Shown here piece by piece: positions 8,534-17,735 of a DNA stretch of 51,167 nucleotides. Under the pieces are notes generated by a model. It ran no database searches. It saw only the letters and a list, made by a program, of their open reading frames with translations, and was not told where the DNA came from. The position numbers were made by a program, and so were the translations under genes. The stretch's first letter is position 1; every line of letters begins with the position of its first letter. Source of the stretch: Phycisphaerales bacterium UBA3190. GTDB lineage: Bacteria; Planctomycetota; Phycisphaerae; Phycisphaerales; UBA1924. Where the stretch lies: positions 1-51,167 of the forward strand of contig DEXG01000031.1 in the NCBI GenBank assembly GCA_002364005.1, written 5' to 3'.

Positions 8534-9949
8534 ATGAAAACGAAGATGACAGCGGCGTTGGTACTGGCGGCGATGGGTTCGGTCTCGCTTGCCGACACGG
8601 TGACGGTGGGCCCGAACTTGACGGACTTCGACTACATCACGATCACGGCGGCGATCGCCAACGCGGCCAGCGGGGATGAGATCCTGATTGCGCCGGGGTT
8701 GTACGCGGAGAACCTGAGCGTGAGTGGGAAGGATCTGGCGCTGCGGAACGCTGGCGGGGGCGCTGTGACGGTGTTCGGGCAGGGCTTGGATCGGTGCTTT
8801 ATGTCTACGGGTACGACCACGGATGTGGTGCTCGAGGGGATCACTTTTTCGAATGGTTTTTCGACGGCCGGCGGTGGTGGGGTTGCCATCCTGAACGGAT
8901 CAACCGCTGACATCATCGACTGTGTGATCGAGAACAACGAGACAACCTTTGTCGGGGGCGGACTGATTTTGTCCGGCGGGGGCAGCGTCACCAATACCAT
9001 CATCCGCAACAACATCGCCGGGAGTGATGGCGGCGGCGTCGATGTGCGTGGATCTTTGGCGAAATCGTTCGTGAACTGCCTGATCGAGGGCAACACGGGC
9101 CTCGAGGGTGGTGGTTTGTCGTATTCGACGACCGGGGACATCGCGAGCTTTGAGAAGTGCACATTTCGCAACAATACTGCAACAGGTCGTGGCGGCGCAG
9201 TCGCGGTCCTCGGGATATCTGGAAACTCCAACGCGGCGTTCGTCGCTTTCGATACTTGCCTGTTCTCGATGAATCATGCGCAGAGTGCTGGTGGTGCGGT
9301 CTGGATCTCGGATCAGGATGTGTTTCGGGCGCTCAACTCGGTGTTTGAGTTGAACTCGGCGGAGAACATCGGCGGGGTTGTTCGCAACGAACAGGTCTTT
9401 GATGCGGTGAACTGCACCTTCGTCAACAACGATGTCATCGCGGCGGGTGTCAGTGATTCGTTTGAGTCGAATCGGTCGGACGCGGACACGAACCTGCTGA
9501 ACTGCGTGGTGGTGAACGCGAGCGCTGCGTCGCATACCGGGCCGGGTGATTTCAATGTATCGCACTCGTTGATTCCGGAGGCGCCTGTTGGTGAGGCGAA
9601 CGCGGATGGGAACTTCAATGCTGATCCGATGTTCGTGGATCTTGACGGGGGCGACTACACCTTGATGGCGGGTTCGGCGGCGATCGATGCGGGGAACTCG
9701 CGTGCGGTGCTTGGCCCGGTGGACATGCTCGATGTGGATACAGACATGAACGGGGATATCAGGAATCTGGATGATCCGGACACTGAAAACACGGGCGTGT
9801 CGACTTGGGAGTTGTGCGTGGACCTTGGGGCGTTTGAGTTCCAGCCGAGCGGGGCGAGTGCTTGCCCGGCGGACCTGACGGGGGACGGCGTGCTCAACTT
9901 CTTTGATGTGAGCGCATTCCTGTCGGAGTACAGCGCGGGCTGCCCGTAA
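8534..9949 (+). CDS. Secreted right-handed beta-helix protein with GC-type dockerin-like C-terminus
   Basis: The 471-residue protein has a signal peptide (MKTKMTAALVLAAMGSVSLA) and a body of repeated beta-helix rungs of the choice-of-anchor/polymorphic type. These are recognisable by recurring phrases such as NCLIEGNTGLEGGGLSYS, FRNNTATGRGGAV and FSMNHAQSAGGAVWIS. It ends with a single Cys-bounded module, CPADLTGDGVLNFFDVSAF then YSAGCP, resembling one Ca2+-binding dockerin loop. This C-terminus recurs on five other proteins in the window and probably serves cell-surface attachment or sorting. The start is chosen for the signal peptide and a GAGGGAGGCAC ribosome binding site. Function is probably carbohydrate binding or structural; no catalytic residues were identified. 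Confidence 0.85.
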   Translation: MKTKMTAALVLAAMGSVSLADTVTVGPNLTDFDYITITAAIANAASGDEILIAPGLYAENLSVSGKDLALRNAGGGAVTVFGQGLDRCFMSTGTTTDVVLEGITFSNGFSTAGGGGVAILNGSTADIIDCVIENNETTFVGGGLILSGGGSVTNTIIRNNIAGSDGGGVDVRGSLAKSFVNCLIEGNTGLEGGGLSYSTTGDIASFEKCTFRNNTATGRGGAVAVLGISGNSNAAFVAFDTCLFSMNHAQSAGGAVWISDQDVFRALNSVFELNSAENIGGVVRNEQVFDAVNCTFVNNDVIAAGVSDSFESNRSDADTNLLNCVVVNASAASHTGPGDFNVSHSLIPEAPVGEANADGNFNADPMFVDLDGGDYTLMAGSAAIDAGNSRAVLGPVDMLDVDTDMNGDIRNLDDPDTENTGVSTWELCVDLGAFEFQPSGASACPADLTGDGVLNFFDVSAFLSEYSAGCP

Positions 9950-9982
9950 ACGAGTCGGGCTCCTTGAACGCGATCGCGTTTG

Positions 9983-10020
9983 GCGTCGGGCTTGCTGAGG
10001 GGTGAGCCCGACGCTTTTTT
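9983..10020 (+). terminator. Intrinsic terminator after beta-helix protein gene
   Basis: A 10-bp perfect stem (GCGTCGGGCT / AGCCCGACGC) with a 12-base loop is followed by six T residues. The T-tract overlaps the stop codon of the convergent kinase gene, whose last codon lies at the same place. Confidence 0.85.
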
Positions 10021-12571
10021 ATTCGGGGATGAGTTCGAGGACTTCTTCGTCGGGGATGCCCAGCTCGGCGAGGTGCTGGCGGGCTTCGGTCCGGAGGGCC
10101 TGGATGCCATCTTGGTCGTTGGCGCGTGCTCGGATGCTGATGCGCAATCGGTAGGTGGCGGCGTAGTTCTCGGTGTGGCGGCGCTGCTGGAGGTGTTCGA
10201 GGGCTTCGACGCAGAGCTGCTCGGCCCGTTCATCATCACCGAGGTGGTGGCACGCGCGGGCGAGCAGGACCTGGCTGGCGGTGATCTGGCCGTGGCCCGC
10301 GGGCCAGTGCTTGATCTTGAGGGTGAGGGATTCCTCGAAAAGGCCGATGGCTTGATCGTACTGGTCGGCGTATTCGTAGAGTCGCCCCAGTTCCTGGAGG
10401 GAGTTGGCGTATTGGATGGAGTCGGTGCCGTTGCTGCGTTCGACGGATTCGAGATCGTCGATCGCGTAGGGGATGCCTTTTTCGGGTTGGCCCAGCTTGC
10501 CGTAGATCCGAGCGAGCCCGCGTCGGTTGACCTCGGTGGTGAAGTGGTCGTAGCCGAAGACGCTGATGGACGCGTCGTAGGCCTGTTTGATCAGGTCGGC
10601 GGCATACTCGCTGGGGTCATACTCTGTGAGGGCTTCGCCGTAGAGCATCATGGCGTCGATCATGGCGGAGTGCTTGGGCGGGTAGTAGGCCTTTGCGACC
10701 TCGTAGAGGCGCTGCGCGGTCCCGAGCTGATCGGCGGGGTTCTGGCTGAATCGCTGACGCATGCAGAGCGACATGAGTGCCTGATAGAGGTCGGAGGGGT
10801 CGATGTCGGGGGTTGATTCGTAGATCGCGATGATGCGTTCGAGGCTCTCGATGCTGCCTTGTGATCGCTGGAGGACGCGCAGGCGTCTGGGGTCGTTGTC
10901 GTCGAAGAGCTGGGCGGATTCCTCGTCGGCCAGTGCGATCTGTTCCTTTGCGCCTTCGAGCCCGTGTCCCCAGAGCAGGTCGTGGAGGCGGGTGCGGAGG
11001 AAGACGACCTCCGGGCTGGGGATGCCGTGGTGCTGTATGGCAAAGTCCAGTGCGCTGCGCATGGTTTCCGCGCCGGCTTTCGCGTAGCCCGACTGGGCCT
11101 GGAATCGGGCGATGCCTTCGAGCATGGAGAGCATGCGATCGGGGTCGTCGCGGAGTCCCTCCTTGGCGCGGTCGGCGATCTCCTGCATGGCCTCTTCGGT
11201 GAGTGCAGTGGGGGCGCCGCGTGCGTCGCTGTCGGCGCTGAGCAGGAGCATCTCGAGGAGGAAGTCGCCGATGAATGAGACGCGTTGGGCGCTGGCCTGG
11301 GCTTGGTCGCGTTGTCGGTTGGCCTCGCGCCATTTGAGGGCGGCGATGCCCATGCTGACGATCAGGGCAACGCCCAGCACCCCGGCAAGGGAGACCGATG
11401 CGCGATGGCGCCGGATGAACTTGCGGGTGATATAGATCATGCCCGGGGGCGAGGCGGAGATCGGGTGCCCGTTGAGGTATCTGCGGAGGTCGTCGCCCAT
11501 CGCCTGAGCGGTGGGGTAGCGCTGGTCCGGGTCTTCGGCGCAGGCCTTGAGGACGATGCGGTCGAGGTCGCCGCGGAGGGCTTTGGGCTGGGTGGTTGTG
11601 AGTTCGGCGCGGTCGCTGGCGATCTTGCTGGGGCGTGTGATGCGCGAGTCGCGGTTGCTGCCGCTGGTATTGGCGGCGGTGGGGACATCCCCGGCGAGGA
11701 GCTCGCAGAGGATCGCGCCCAGCGCGTAGACATCGATGCGGGTATCGCTGGTGAGTGTGCCGGCGCGTTGTTCGGGGCTCATGTAGCGTGGCGTGCCGAG
11801 GCGGACCTGCGCCTGGGTGAGCGGGCTGTTGGGGTCGTCTTCGAGGAGCTTGGCGATGCCGAAGTCGATGACGCGGGGGCGGAGGGTCGTATCGTGTTGT
11901 TCGACGAGGATGTTTGCGGGCTTGAGATCCCGATGGATCACGGCCCGGTTGTGCGCGTGCTGGATGGCATCGCAGATTTGGGCCATCAGCTCGATGCGTT
12001 GCCGGGTGTTGAGGCGGAGTGATTCGCAGGTGCGGTTGAGGGGCTGGGCGTCGATGAGTTCCATCGCGACGAAGGGTTGGCCCTGGTCGGTGAGCCCGGC
12101 GTCGTAGACCCGGGCGATGGACTCGTGGTTCATGCGGGCCAGGAGCGTCGATTCGGATTTAAAGCGGTTGATTGCTTCGTCGCTGACGAGTTCCCGACGC
12201 AGGACTTTGATGGCGGCGGGGCGGTCGATCGGTGTGCGTTGCTGGGCGCGGTAGACGATCCCGAATCCGCCGCGCCCGAGTTCGTTGCTGATCTCGTAGC
12301 CGTCAATCGTTGGGACGGGCTGGTTTGCCTGCTCGCGGATTGCGGTGCTTGAGGGGGCCTGTGTGTCGTCGAGGAGCGCGCCGGATGCGCGATCGTGGGC
12401 ATGCAAGAGCGATTCGACGGCTTGCCGCAGCTCGGGCTGGGCTTGCTCGAGGAGCTGCTGGGCTTGTTGGTTATCGCCGTCTTCCTGTGCGTCGAGGATC
12501 TGGCCGAAGAGTGATTTGATCTTGGCTGGGTCTGGCGGTGGGTTGTTGGGCAGGTTGTCGGGCGGGGTCAT
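10019..12571 (-). CDS. Transmembrane Ser/Thr protein kinase with TPR region
   Basis: An 850-residue Hanks-type kinase. After an N-terminal helical segment (1-85) the kinase domain spans about 92-375: GRGGFGIVYRAQ glycine loop, AIKVL with K122, VIHRDLKPAN (D215), IDFGIA (D236-G238) and YMSPEQ. A transmembrane helix lies near 392-411, and about 440 residues of tetratricopeptide-like repeats follow, with clear units such as SLQELGRLYEYADQYDQAIG and LLARACHHLGDDERAEQLC. Its start overlaps the stop of the upstream sigma factor by ATGA. It is similar in design to the kinase at 5513-7768 but clearly diverged. It likely transmits a signal, sensed through the TPR region, to the coupled sigma factor; that link is inferred from gene order. 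Confidence 0.92.
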   Translation of the reverse strand: MTPPDNLPNNPPPDPAKIKSLFGQILDAQEDGDNQQAQQLLEQAQPELRQAVESLLHAHDRASGALLDDTQAPSSTAIREQANQPVPTIDGYEISNELGRGGFGIVYRAQQRTPIDRPAAIKVLRRELVSDEAINRFKSESTLLARMNHESIARVYDAGLTDQGQPFVAMELIDAQPLNRTCESLRLNTRQRIELMAQICDAIQHAHNRAVIHRDLKPANILVEQHDTTLRPRVIDFGIAKLLEDDPNSPLTQAQVRLGTPRYMSPEQRAGTLTSDTRIDVYALGAILCELLAGDVPTAANTSGSNRDSRITRPSKIASDRAELTTTQPKALRGDLDRIVLKACAEDPDQRYPTAQAMGDDLRRYLNGHPISASPPGMIYITRKFIRRHRASVSLAGVLGVALIVSMGIAALKWREANRQRDQAQASAQRVSFIGDFLLEMLLLSADSDARGAPTALTEEAMQEIADRAKEGLRDDPDRMLSMLEGIARFQAQSGYAKAGAETMRSALDFAIQHHGIPSPEVVFLRTRLHDLLWGHGLEGAKEQIALADEESAQLFDDNDPRRLRVLQRSQGSIESLERIIAIYESTPDIDPSDLYQALMSLCMRQRFSQNPADQLGTAQRLYEVAKAYYPPKHSAMIDAMMLYGEALTEYDPSEYAADLIKQAYDASISVFGYDHFTTEVNRRGLARIYGKLGQPEKGIPYAIDDLESVERSNGTDSIQYANSLQELGRLYEYADQYDQAIGLFEESLTLKIKHWPAGHGQITASQVLLARACHHLGDDERAEQLCVEALEHLQQRRHTENYAATYRLRISIRARANDQDGIQALRTEARQHLAELGIPDEEVLELIPE

Positions 12572-13227
12572 TCCTCACCCTCGCACTGGGTTTCTTCGAG
12601 GTCGAGCAGCTGCTGGATACGGGCGCGGGCGAACTCCCAGTCGCGTTTGATGGTGCGTGCGGAGACGCCCATCATGTCGGCGATTTCTTCGATCTGTCGC
12701 CCGGCGAAGAATCGGAGCTGGACGACCGAGGCGGCGCGCTCGTCTTCTTTCTCGAGTTGCCGCAGGGCGTCGTCGAGGGCGATGAGGTCGGTGGGTTCGG
12801 CGTTCTCTGTCGCCATTTCGAGGTCGCAGCTGATGATCCGCTTCCCCTGTCCTGGGGATCGTTTGACGGCGGCTTTCCCGCGTGCGTGGTCGATGAGGAT
12901 GCGTCGCATGGCGACGGAGGCGGCCTTGAAGAAGGCGTGGCGGTGCTCGAAGCTCAGGGCGGAGGTGTTGAGTTCGATGCCGAAGAGCCGCAGGTACGAC
13001 TCGTTGACCAGGGCGGTGGCCCCGAGTGTGTGGTCGGGGCGTTCGTGGCGAATGTAGGAGGCGGCAATTTTGCGGAGTTCCTGGTAGACCTCGCTGAAGA
13101 GCTGCTGCTGGGCTTGCTGACGCCCGTTCTGGGCCTGTCCGATGAGGATGGTGAGATCGCCCACACTGCGGCTGGTGTGTTGCAGTGCGTCATCGCTTGC
13201 GCGGTGGTCTGGCTGATCGTTTGTCAT
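12568..13227 (-). CDS. ECF-type RNA polymerase sigma factor (kinase-paired)
   Basis: A 219-residue two-region sigma factor of the same group as the one at 7765-8361. Region 2 contains LFSEVYQELRKIAASYIRHERPDHTLGATALVNESYLRL, and the marker AMRRILIDHARGKAA follows. Region 4 has ERAASVVQLRFFAGRQIEEIADMMGVSARTIKRDWEFARARI. The start MTNDQPDH was chosen because upstream in-frame sequence runs into a structured non-coding region and is not family-like. The last codon overlaps the kinase start. About 170 bases upstream lies a structured RNA candidate ending in a U-tract on the same strand, so the transcript of this operon may begin after that terminator or read through it. Confidence 0.88.
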   Translation of the reverse strand: MTNDQPDHRASDDALQHTSRSVGDLTILIGQAQNGRQQAQQQLFSEVYQELRKIAASYIRHERPDHTLGATALVNESYLRLFGIELNTSALSFEHRHAFFKAASVAMRRILIDHARGKAAVKRSPGQGKRIISCDLEMATENAEPTDLIALDDALRQLEKEDERAASVVQLRFFAGRQIEEIADMMGVSARTIKRDWEFARARIQQLLDLEETQCEGEE

Positions 13228-13397
13228 CGCTTTGTCAGCCCATCGTCTGGGCCCGTCTCCCTCAAGAACGGTGACCTCGTACCCACTGAGTATATCAGCG
13301 TGACGGGGTCGACCAAATGAGGTACCTGATCGGCGGCGATGATGTGATATTTTACTGTGCTGGCTCTGCATATGGGCTTCCGGGAGATGGGGAGACG

Positions 13398-13538
13398 AAA
13401 AAGTGCCGGGCAGACGAGGAGTGTCTGACCCGGCACCCTGGATGCTTCGGTACCGATGACGGGGATCATCGGTCCCTCACCTCAGCATCCGAGATTGGTC
13501 GCAGTGATCAATCGGCGAGGAATCCATGGAGCTTCGCC
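13398..13538 (-). ncRNA. Candidate structured RNA with intrinsic terminator
   Basis: Read on the minus strand, four helices are packed almost without gaps. H1 pairs 13534-13538 with 13514-13518 (GGCGA/TCGCC). H2 pairs 13509-13513 with 13493-13497 and extends with CCG/CGG. H3 is a two-part helix, outer 13484-13490 with 13440-13446 (GGATGCT/AGCATCC) and inner 13466-13472 with 13453-13459 (CCGATGA/TCATCGG). H4 is a 13-bp stem 13423-13436 with 13403-13415 followed by five U residues, i.e. a terminator in this direction. No coding sequence fits. The 5' end is unknown and may lie further upstream, near 13620. It does not match tmRNA, SRP RNA, RNase P, 6S or a riboswitch I know. It could be an independent small RNA, or a leader controlling the sigma/kinase operon. 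H4 alone resembles REP-type palindromes, so a repeat element is an alternative. Confidence 0.45.
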
Positions 13539-13667
13539 AACGCAATCCCCGGCGTGTGCGTGCGTGCCTCACAAGTCAAAGCGTGAGAACTCGCTGGCAG
13601 GGGACACCGGGTTGTAAAGAAAGTTGAAATCGCCTCGGCACATCAAAAGAGGAGGGTGTGGTGCGGT

Positions 13668-13711
13668 ATCCAAACAAAGAACCCTCGAACTTGTGTGCAA
13701 GCTCGAGGGTT
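13668..13711 (-). terminator. Intrinsic terminator of dihaem oxidoreductase gene
   Basis: On the minus strand a long hairpin (AACCCTCGA / TCGAGGGTT outer arms, CTTG/CAAG inner) begins 24 bases after the stop of the dihaem protein and is followed by the T-rich run TCTTTGTTTGG. It closes that transcription unit before the RNA candidate region. Confidence 0.75.
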
Positions 13712-13735
13712 CTGGTATGTAGTTGAGGCAAGGTC

Positions 13736-16480
13736 TTACGGGCAGCCCTGCGTGAAGGCAGCGATGAAGGCGCTGAGGTCGAAGAAGTTGTGCTCACCGT
13801 CGCCGTTGAAGTCGCCGTCGGGCTGGCCGGTCTGGAAGGCTGTGATGAAGGCGCTGACATCGAAGAAATCGAGCTTGCCGTCGCCTGTGAGGTCTGGTTG
13901 GCAGGCGATGGTGTCATTGAGCGAGGCGGGATCGGCGAAGGGGAACTTCACATACTCGATCAGCGCATCGCGCTCGGAGGCGCTCATGGCCAGGACCGCG
14001 TCGCGTGCTGGTGCGGCCTCGCCGCCATGCCAGAGGATGGCTTCCAGGAGGGTGCGTGCCCGCCCGTCGTGGAGGTAGTTGGCGGGGCCGGGGTTGCCGT
14101 TGGGATCGAAGGGGTCATTGGGTGTGCCCAGGACATGCCCGACATAGCCGATGCCCCAGAGCGGCGGGGTGCGCCATTCCCGCCCGCTGGCGCCGAACTC
14201 GGGGCGGTCGTCGGCGAGGCCCTCGCCCATGTCGTGGAGGAGCAGGTCGGTGAAGGGCTGGATGATTTGATCGCGGTAGGGGGCGAACTCAGCATCCGAT
14301 GCGGTGCGCATGATCGGGCGGTGGCACTCCATGCATCCCGCGGCTTCGAAGAGGATCTTGCCCTGCTGGGCCTCCGGATCGAGGTGGTTCTCGCGGGGTG
14401 GGACGGCCAGCCCGCGGAGGTAGGAGACTATTGAATCGATGGTGTACTCATCGATTTCGGTGGGCTGGTCCCCGATCAGGTCGGTGGACATGCCCATGTC
14501 GTGTGCGAAGGCGGACTCGGCCTGCTGGCGCAGGTCGGGCTGGGATGCTTTCCAGCCGAAGCGGCCCAGTGCGGTGGTGCCGGTGGCCAGGTGGGTGACC
14601 GTGTTCGGCTTGCCGGAGATCCCGTTGGCGTCGGCGTCGTTTTCGTCGGCCCAGGCGAGGATTTCTTCATCGGCGACGGCCTCGAGCAGCCCGAGCCCGA
14701 TGAGCATCGGGGCCACGCGGACGGAGACCTCGGCCTCGCCCTCGTATGGATCGCTTGCTGGGGTTGGGGCGGGCTGGCCGGGGATGTTGGTGCCGAACTG
14801 GCCATAGAGGAGGTCGGTGAACTCATAGCGTGGTTTGCGGAGCTCGTAGGTCATGCCGTCGTCGAATGTGCCGTTGACGATCTCCCAGACGATGGCGGCT
14901 TTGCCTTCGGGCGTGGCTCCGGGCGTGGCACGGGTGTCGAGCTGGTCGCCGTAGAGCGGGTGGGGCTGCGGTGCTTGGCCGGGTGGGCCGGGGATGCTGA
15001 TGCGGACGGCGTAGTCTTCGAGCGAATCGGCTGCGGACTCGGGGGCGAGTCCTCGCCCGTCGAGCATGTGGCACTCGATGCATGAGTTGTTGGTGTAGCC
15101 CGGGCCCAGCAGGTCGGGCTCGTAGACGGGGCTGGGGCCCATGTTGAAGTTGACGGGGCCGCCGTTGCAGTCGAAGGCGGTGGGCGGGTTGAATAGGAGC
15201 CCGTCGTCCCATCGGGTCTCGAATATGACCTTGCCGTCCATGAAGGCGAGGAGGTCATCGGGCTGGAGGTTGAGCGCGTGCTGGTTGAAGGCGAACTGGT
15301 TGACGGTGACGACGGGGATGGAGGCGTCGCCAGCGGCGTAGGCGTAGGGGTGCTGTGATTCGCGTTGGAGTCGCCCGTCGCCCATGTAGTAGTAGATGAA
15401 CTCGGTGTAGTAGGTCTGCGAGGCGAGCAGGGTGAACTCAACATCGACGCGTTGCCCGTGGACGAGGTTGTCGATGGTCGAGGTGAACACATTGTCTCCG
15501 CCTTCCATTCGTTTGCTCAGGGCGGAGATGTTCCGGTCGCAGAAGCCGACATCGCCGGCCTGGTTGTACCACTTGATGTCGACGGCGTTGACGGGGACTT
15601 CGGGAGATGTCGTGAGCTCGAAGTCGAGGCGGTTGCCGTGGTCGATGATCTTGAGACTGAACGAGCGGCCGACATCGTACCCTGCGGGGTAGTGGTCGAA
15701 GCGCCACTCGTTCTCGTGGCGGTCGCGGAAGCGGAGCCCGACGAGGGTTTCGATCGGTTCTTCGGGTGGTGTTGGCGCGGCTTGGCCGAGGGTTCGCTCG
15801 AACCACGCGGTGTCGACTGGCTCAAAGCCGACGGCCTTGACGAAGGAGTACGAGACGGTGTCGCCCTCGGTCACGCCGGGGATTTCGCGGCCCCAGACGA
15901 AGTTGCCCAGGTCTGACATTGATTCGGATTGCATGGGCCCGTTGTTGATTCGGTATCGCAGTTCGATTCCTGACACGCCGGGGAGTGGTGAGACGGGGGC
16001 ACCGGTTTCGATGAGGATGGACCACTGGCCGTTGTCCTCGGCGACATCGTGTCTGAATGCGCGTGCGTGCGGCAGCCCGCCTTCGCCGAAGCCGCCATCG
16101 TCGTTGCCGCCTCCGCCTCCGCCATCGTCATTGACGGATTCGAACGGGGTGCAGCCCTCTTCGAGCGTGAGTGTGTGGGTGGGGTATTCGTACTGTGCGG
16201 GGACCTGGACGACGAGGCGGAAGCTGAAGTCGGTGCCTGCGTTGAGGTTTGAGAATGTGGCGGAGTAGTTGCCATCCCCGTCGTTGTTCATGTAGTAGCC
16301 GCCGCCGGGCGGGGTGGGGTAGATGAGGATGGCGGTGGCGGTGGGGGCGGCGGTAACTGAAACAGTTACACCTGAGCCATCGAAACAGACCTCGCCTGTA
16401 TAGGTGGGTGCGCCGGTTTGGGCCGAGGCGGTGGTGGCGGTGATGATGGCCAGGGCGAGTATCAATAGGGCGCGGAACAT
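13736..16480 (-). CDS. Secreted dihaem oxidoreductase (DUF1111/peroxidase-like) with double dockerin-like C-terminus
   Basis: A 914-residue exported protein: signal peptide MFRALLILALAIITATTASA, an N-terminal beta-rich region (about 20-370), then a dihaem cytochrome region. Two c-type haem motifs are present: CIECH (467-471), followed by MLDGRG, and CMECH (716-720), followed by RP. Spacing and surrounding words (DPYEGEAEVSVRVAPMLIG, GRFGWKASQPDL, YLHDGRARTLLEAILWHGGEA) match the di-haem oxidoreductase/thiol-oxidoreductase-like family related to bacterial cytochrome c peroxidase. The end holds two dockerin-like repeats (QPDLTGDGKLDFFDVSAF and GDFNGDGEHNFFDLSAF) and GCP. An AGGAGAGC ribosome binding site precedes the start. 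It likely acts outside the cytoplasm on the cell surface; substrate unknown. Confidence 0.87.
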   Translation of the reverse strand: MFRALLILALAIITATTASAQTGAPTYTGEVCFDGSGVTVSVTAAPTATAILIYPTPPGGGYYMNNDGDGNYSATFSNLNAGTDFSFRLVVQVPAQYEYPTHTLTLEEGCTPFESVNDDGGGGGGNDDGGFGEGGLPHARAFRHDVAEDNGQWSILIETGAPVSPLPGVSGIELRYRINNGPMQSESMSDLGNFVWGREIPGVTEGDTVSYSFVKAVGFEPVDTAWFERTLGQAAPTPPEEPIETLVGLRFRDRHENEWRFDHYPAGYDVGRSFSLKIIDHGNRLDFELTTSPEVPVNAVDIKWYNQAGDVGFCDRNISALSKRMEGGDNVFTSTIDNLVHGQRVDVEFTLLASQTYYTEFIYYYMGDGRLQRESQHPYAYAAGDASIPVVTVNQFAFNQHALNLQPDDLLAFMDGKVIFETRWDDGLLFNPPTAFDCNGGPVNFNMGPSPVYEPDLLGPGYTNNSCIECHMLDGRGLAPESAADSLEDYAVRISIPGPPGQAPQPHPLYGDQLDTRATPGATPEGKAAIVWEIVNGTFDDGMTYELRKPRYEFTDLLYGQFGTNIPGQPAPTPASDPYEGEAEVSVRVAPMLIGLGLLEAVADEEILAWADENDADANGISGKPNTVTHLATGTTALGRFGWKASQPDLRQQAESAFAHDMGMSTDLIGDQPTEIDEYTIDSIVSYLRGLAVPPRENHLDPEAQQGKILFEAAGCMECHRPIMRTASDAEFAPYRDQIIQPFTDLLLHDMGEGLADDRPEFGASGREWRTPPLWGIGYVGHVLGTPNDPFDPNGNPGPANYLHDGRARTLLEAILWHGGEAAPARDAVLAMSASERDALIEYVKFPFADPASLNDTIACQPDLTGDGKLDFFDVSAFITAFQTGQPDGDFNGDGEHNFFDLSAFIAAFTQGCP

Positions 16481-16739
16481 GCGGTGCTCTCCTGATCGGT
16501 GATTATGGCGGCGGCGTGCTCGCAGAACGCGAAGCCGCGGGACGGGCGGGTCTCGTACCGATTCAGAGTAACAGTTACATCGCGTCGTTGCAAATTAGAA
16601 CCTGCTGGTTGGACGATTTCAACCATGCGATATGCGAACGAAAAGCAAACAAGCTGGTTGCCGGCTGCGTTGTTCCGCCAGAGTGGGAGCGAGTTCAGGC
16701 GATTGTTCATGAATGACGCGCCCAGCGTTGCGGTATGAC

Positions 16740-17735
16740 TCAGGGGCTTGGTGGCGCGTAGTACCCGTCGGGAACACCATCTGCGGGTGTTCGCTGAAAC
16801 ACGATAAGTTGGGGTGGGGGAGGGTCGCCGTTGTCACGGAATCTGGGCGGATTTGGAAGTAGGCCACGGTGTGGTGGAGGGGGTGGTTGATCACCGTGGG
16901 GTTGGCTTGGGGGCGGTCCATCACGATGCGGTCGGTCCCAGTGAAACTCGAGTCTCTCGACGAGCGAAGTGTCATTGTGGATCCAGACATGCACCCGGTT
17001 TGGGCCTGGAGTCGCAGCTTGGCCCTGTCTTGTGGCGATAAGTTCGGTGAGGCCGATTGCTAAGGATGCTGGGTCGGGGTCTTCTGCTCGCTCGATGATG
17101 TATTCGTCATTGCGGAGTTCATCGAGGAGTGTGTCGAGACTGCCTACGAGAATGGTGCTCTCGCCGAGGTTGATCCATCTCGGTGCCGCGGCTCTCGGGT
17201 TATGGCGTTCCACCACGCCGCTGGCACCGGTTGACCATTCACCCTGTTCATCTCGCCCGAGGATGAAGTCATATCCTTCCGGCATCTTGATCTCAACGCG
17301 CAGGAAATCACGATGCATCTCAAGCACGCCGATGCTTTGTACTTCTCCTGGGGGCGAGTCGGCTTCGCGGAATCGGATCTCGTAGCGGAGTTGATGCGCG
17401 TTGCGGGTTGCCTGGATTGCATCGCCCATCATCGCGTATGCCGATGATTGCATTGAGACCATAAAGAAGGTGATGACGGAGATGAGGAGTATGGCCGCGG
17501 AGGCCAGCGGCGTGAAGAGCCTGAAGAAGCGATGCGGCCTGGATCGGTGGGGTGTTCTTTCATCGCCGAGTTGTTGGAGCACGGCCGTGATTCGGTGTTG
17601 TTGCTTTGCGTCGGTCTCCTTGTGGACAAGCTCAAGCATCCCGTGTATCAGCCGATCATTGGCAATGGCACCATGGTCCGGAAGGCCATCGGTCGCGCTG
17701 TCTTCGTTGGGGTTGTCGTTTGTGCTCATGCTCAT
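16740..17735 (-). CDS. Putative membrane anti-sigma factor-like protein
   Basis: A 331-residue protein with a cytoplasmic N-terminus of about 75 residues, one transmembrane helix (LFTPLASAAILLISVITFFMVS) and a large external part that ends in a Pro/His-rich tail. Its start overlaps the stop of an ECF sigma factor by ATGA, the arrangement expected of a sigma/anti-sigma pair. The short N-terminal segment (HGMLELVHKETDAKQQHRITAVLQQL) could bind the sigma factor, but no zinc HxxxCxxC anti-sigma motif is visible. The external part shows no domain I recognise; it has repeated short beta-strand-like segments. The anti-sigma role is inference from position and topology. In the roughly 260 bases between this gene and the dihaem gene I see no further gene. 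Confidence 0.6.
   Translation of the reverse strand: MSMSTNDNPNEDSATDGLPDHGAIANDRLIHGMLELVHKETDAKQQHRITAVLQQLGDERTPHRSRPHRFFRLFTPLASAAILLISVITFFMVSMQSSAYAMMGDAIQATRNAHQLRYEIRFREADSPPGEVQSIGVLEMHRDFLRVEIKMPEGYDFILGRDEQGEWSTGASGVVERHNPRAAAPRWINLGESTILVGSLDTLLDELRNDEYIIERAEDPDPASLAIGLTELIATRQGQAATPGPNRVHVWIHNDTSLVERLEFHWDRPHRDGPPPSQPHGDQPPPPPHRGLLPNPPRFRDNGDPPPPQLIVFQRTPADGVPDGYYAPPSP

Noticed and set aside
13224..13469. An 81-codon minus-strand frame upstream of the sigma factor
   Set aside because: It runs through the terminator hairpin of the RNA candidate and has no ribosome binding site or recognisable motif.
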